From assembly GCA_007050895.1 (NCBI GenBank), contig SMYP01000165.1:1-16055 (forward strand): 16,055 bases of DNA, given 5' to 3'. The notes under the pieces were generated by a model. The model ran no database searches. It was not told the DNA's origin and saw only the letters and a program-made list of their open reading frames with translations. The position numbers and the translations under genes were made by a program. This DNA comes from Candidatus Bathyarchaeota archaeon (GTDB lineage: Archaea; Thermoproteota; Bathyarchaeia; Bathyarchaeales; UBA233). Positions 14,409 to 16,055 of this stretch are shown one piece after another. Position 1 is the stretch's first letter; the number at the start of each line of letters is the position of its first letter.

Positions 14409-14411
14409 GAA

Positions 14412-15821
14412 ATGAAAAATACAAGCACAGCAGCGAAAATAGTTTTGGTAAATTCGCCACTTATCGAAGCAGACTATAACCATCCACTTTTTCCACCTTT
14501 GGGTTTAGCGTATTTAGCGGCTGTCCTTGAGCAAAATAATTTTGAAGTAAAAATAATCGACTGCCCGGTGTGCAGAATTGATCACAAGAAACTGGGTGCA
14601 GACTTGGCTACTTTCAAACCTGATTTGGTCGGTATTGCCTCAATGACGCCCACGATACCTTCCGCTGTCAAATCTGCCCAAGTCGCAAAAGAAGTATGCC
14701 CAAACGCGAAAGTCGTCATGGGTGGACCCCACGCCACTTTTGCGGACAAGCAAATTCTAACTGAAGAGCCAGCAGTTGACATAGTTGTGCGTGGTGAAGG
14801 CGAAGAAACTCTTTTGGAGCTCGCTAAACGCTCGCCGAAACTGGATAAACTTCAAGATGTGAAAGGTGTAACGTTCAGGAGAAAAAACCAGATCGTTCAA
14901 ACACCTAATAGACCATTTATACACAACCTTGACGAGCTACCGCGTCCAGCTTACAAGCATTTGCCCATAGACATGTACAGAATTCATGGAAAAAAGTTTC
15001 TTCCAATCATGACTAGCAGAGGATGCCCTTTTCAATGCGCTTTTTGCTCAGCATCCAGAATATTTGGGGCAGGATACAGATCCAGAAGCCCAGAAAATGT
15101 TCTTGCCGAGCTTGAGTGGTTGAGAGACGAGCATGGTGCTGAAGGCATATCCTTCCATGATGACACATTAACGTTTGACAAGAAACGGATAATGGACATC
15201 TGCAACGGAATAATAAATAGAAAAATTGATCTTCCTTGGGGCTGCTCAACAAGAGTAGACTTAGTCACTGAGCAAATTCTGAACAAAATGGCGCAGGCAA
15301 ACTGCAACGAAGTGTGTTTCGGTGTTGAATCGGGCTGCCAAAAAATTTTGAACGCTGTTCACAAACGGGTTTCGCCTGAGCAAAATGAAAAAGCAATCAA
15401 ATGGGCGAAAGACGCGGGCATGTTTGTCAGCGTATCCGTTATTATAGGATACCCTGGAGAAACAAAAGACACAGTAAAAGAGACTCTGAACCTAATTCAC
15501 AGGGTTGAACCGGATGATGTATGGTTATGTCTACCAACACCTTATCCTGGAACAGAACTCCGAACTCTAGTAGAGAAACTAGGCTGGAAGATGTCGGATG
15601 ATTGGACTTTATACAACACGATGAACGCTGTCTTTGAGAACCCGGATTTACCTGCTGAAGAACTCATCAATATGAGAAAGGCTTTTTATAACAAATTCTA
15701 TTCTCCAAAATACGTTATCCGCCAATTCGTAAAAGGCAACTTGAAAGGAAACTTGTACAGCAAAATAATGGCTCGAACCGCGGTGAATTATTTACTATGG
15801 CGAGCTAGGGCTAGTTTCTAG
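14412..15821 (+). CDS. Second B12-binding-domain radical SAM protein
   Basis: The 469-residue protein has an N-terminal cobalamin-binding Rossmann domain: VNSPLIEADYNHPLFPPLGL at 13-32 and VVMGGPHATF at 101-110, the usual loop of the family. The radical SAM core has TSRGCPFQCAFC, where C205, C209 and C212 bind the 4Fe-4S cluster. FGVESGCQKIL and IIGYPGETKDT are standard core motifs. It is a distant paralogue of the minus-strand protein at 5976-7424 but keeps the more usual GGPHAT loop. Family members methylate unreactive carbons or remodel rings. A basic tail (about 435-469) follows the core. It starts 3 nt after the SPASM gene's stop with only a weak SD (AGGT), which suggests translational coupling. 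The substrate is unknown. Confidence 0.92.
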   Translation: MKNTSTAAKIVLVNSPLIEADYNHPLFPPLGLAYLAAVLEQNNFEVKIIDCPVCRIDHKKLGADLATFKPDLVGIASMTPTIPSAVKSAQVAKEVCPNAKVVMGGPHATFADKQILTEEPAVDIVVRGEGEETLLELAKRSPKLDKLQDVKGVTFRRKNQIVQTPNRPFIHNLDELPRPAYKHLPIDMYRIHGKKFLPIMTSRGCPFQCAFCSASRIFGAGYRSRSPENVLAELEWLRDEHGAEGISFHDDTLTFDKKRIMDICNGIINRKIDLPWGCSTRVDLVTEQILNKMAQANCNEVCFGVESGCQKILNAVHKRVSPEQNEKAIKWAKDAGMFVSVSVIIGYPGETKDTVKETLNLIHRVEPDDVWLCLPTPYPGTELRTLVEKLGWKMSDDWTLYNTMNAVFENPDLPAEELINMRKAFYNKFYSPKYVIRQFVKGNLKGNLYSKIMARTAVNYLLWRARASF

Positions 15822-15865
15822 CCTCAAATATTTCATATATGATAAAAGATGTAATCAACGGAAAC

Positions 15866-15873
15866 TTTATTAT
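15866..15873 (+). promoter_or_regulatory. TATA-like box for the gene at 15916
   Basis: TTTATTAT (in AAACTTTATTATGAG) ends 43 nt before ATG 15916, the same spacing as the boxes before the two Dph6-like genes. This suggests that the new gene is transcribed separately from the radical SAM pair. Confidence 0.45.
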
Positions 15874-15882
15874 GAGATCACC

Positions 15883-15894
15883 GGTTTTAAAACC
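15883..15894. promoter_or_regulatory. Perfect 12-bp palindrome GGTTTTAAAACC (candidate operator)
   Basis: GGTTTT and AAAACC are exact arms without a spacer. The palindrome lies 10-21 nt after the TATA-like box and 21 nt before the ATG at 15916, so it should overlap or abut the transcription start. Confidence 0.5.
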
Positions 15895-15915
15895 TGAATG
15901 CTGAGGGGAACATAA

Positions 15916-16055
15916 ATGAAAAGTGCTGTTGTTGACCAGAACAAATCTGATGCTTATAATTCAAGGGAAAACTGGCCACCTTACACTTACAGGGATTATC
16001 CAGAAATAGAACCTAAAATGTACAAGTCGTTTATGGAGTTCTTATCAACTGAGAA
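15916..16055 (+). CDS. Start of an unidentified gene, cut by the window edge
   Basis: The first 46 codons are visible: MKSAVVDQNKSDAYNSRENW, then PPYTYRDYPEIEPKMYKSFM and EFLSTE, with no stop. GAGGGG at 15903-15908 is an SD 7 nt before ATG 15916. The segment is acidic and aromatic with no signal peptide or membrane segment, so a cytoplasmic protein is likely. I do not recognise it. The pattern E-P-K-M-Y-x-x-F-M-E-F is reminiscent of the N-terminus of carboxymuconolactone decarboxylase (AhpD-like) proteins, but too little is visible to claim that. It lies 94 bp after the radical SAM pair, with its own promoter-like elements. Confidence 0.75.
   Translation, partial: MKSAVVDQNKSDAYNSRENWPPYTYRDYPEIEPKMYKSFMEFLSTE

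Noticed and set aside
15833..15845. CATATATG palindrome after the second B12-binding radical SAM gene
   Set aside because: It is a short AT-rich palindrome likely by chance and too far from the next start compared with the better-placed TTTATTAT box.

Overview
The window most likely comes from an archaeon, probably a mesophilic, uncultured anaerobe of the Bathyarchaeia or a related lineage. This is an inference. It rests on TATA-like boxes at fixed distances from starts, frequent TTG/GTG starts, at least one apparently leaderless gene, archaeal-type secreted NosD beta-helix and PQQ-type propeller proteins, and a SPASM radical SAM protein with an archaeal-type cysteine signature. No tRNA, rRNA, CRISPR array, transposase or integrase was seen.

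Left end (1-4265): a large secreted right-handed beta-helix protein on the minus strand runs off the left edge. It faces away from a plus-strand membrane methyltransferase of the isoprenylcysteine/phospholipid methyltransferase type and a signal-anchored, TIM-barrel-like extracellular protein of unknown function.

Middle (4278-13059): six minus-strand genes in a row, read from right to left. They are a membrane-anchored double beta-propeller protein, a YtcJ-like amidohydrolase, the cobalamin biosynthesis enzyme CbiB, a B12-binding-domain radical SAM protein, and two tandem Dph6-like PP-loop ATPases. Gaps are 55-165 bp. Several genes have their own TATA-like box, so this is a co-oriented cluster more than one tight operon. 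CbiB upstream of a protein with a B12-binding domain gives it a corrinoid flavour. The second ATPase copy has lost several motif residues that the first keeps.

Right end (13302-16055): a plus-strand pair, a SPASM radical SAM protein and a second B12-binding-domain radical SAM protein, separated by only 3 bp. After a promoter-like gap with a perfect 12-bp palindrome, a new gene starts at 15916 and is cut by the window edge. The coupled radical SAM pair is the best candidate for an uncharacterised modification or cofactor pathway.

Intergenic stretches are all under 300 bp. Several carry palindromes or inverted repeats placed between a TATA-like box and a start codon, where archaeal repressors often bind. 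The strongest are at 2239-2254, 15883-15894 and 7442-7504.
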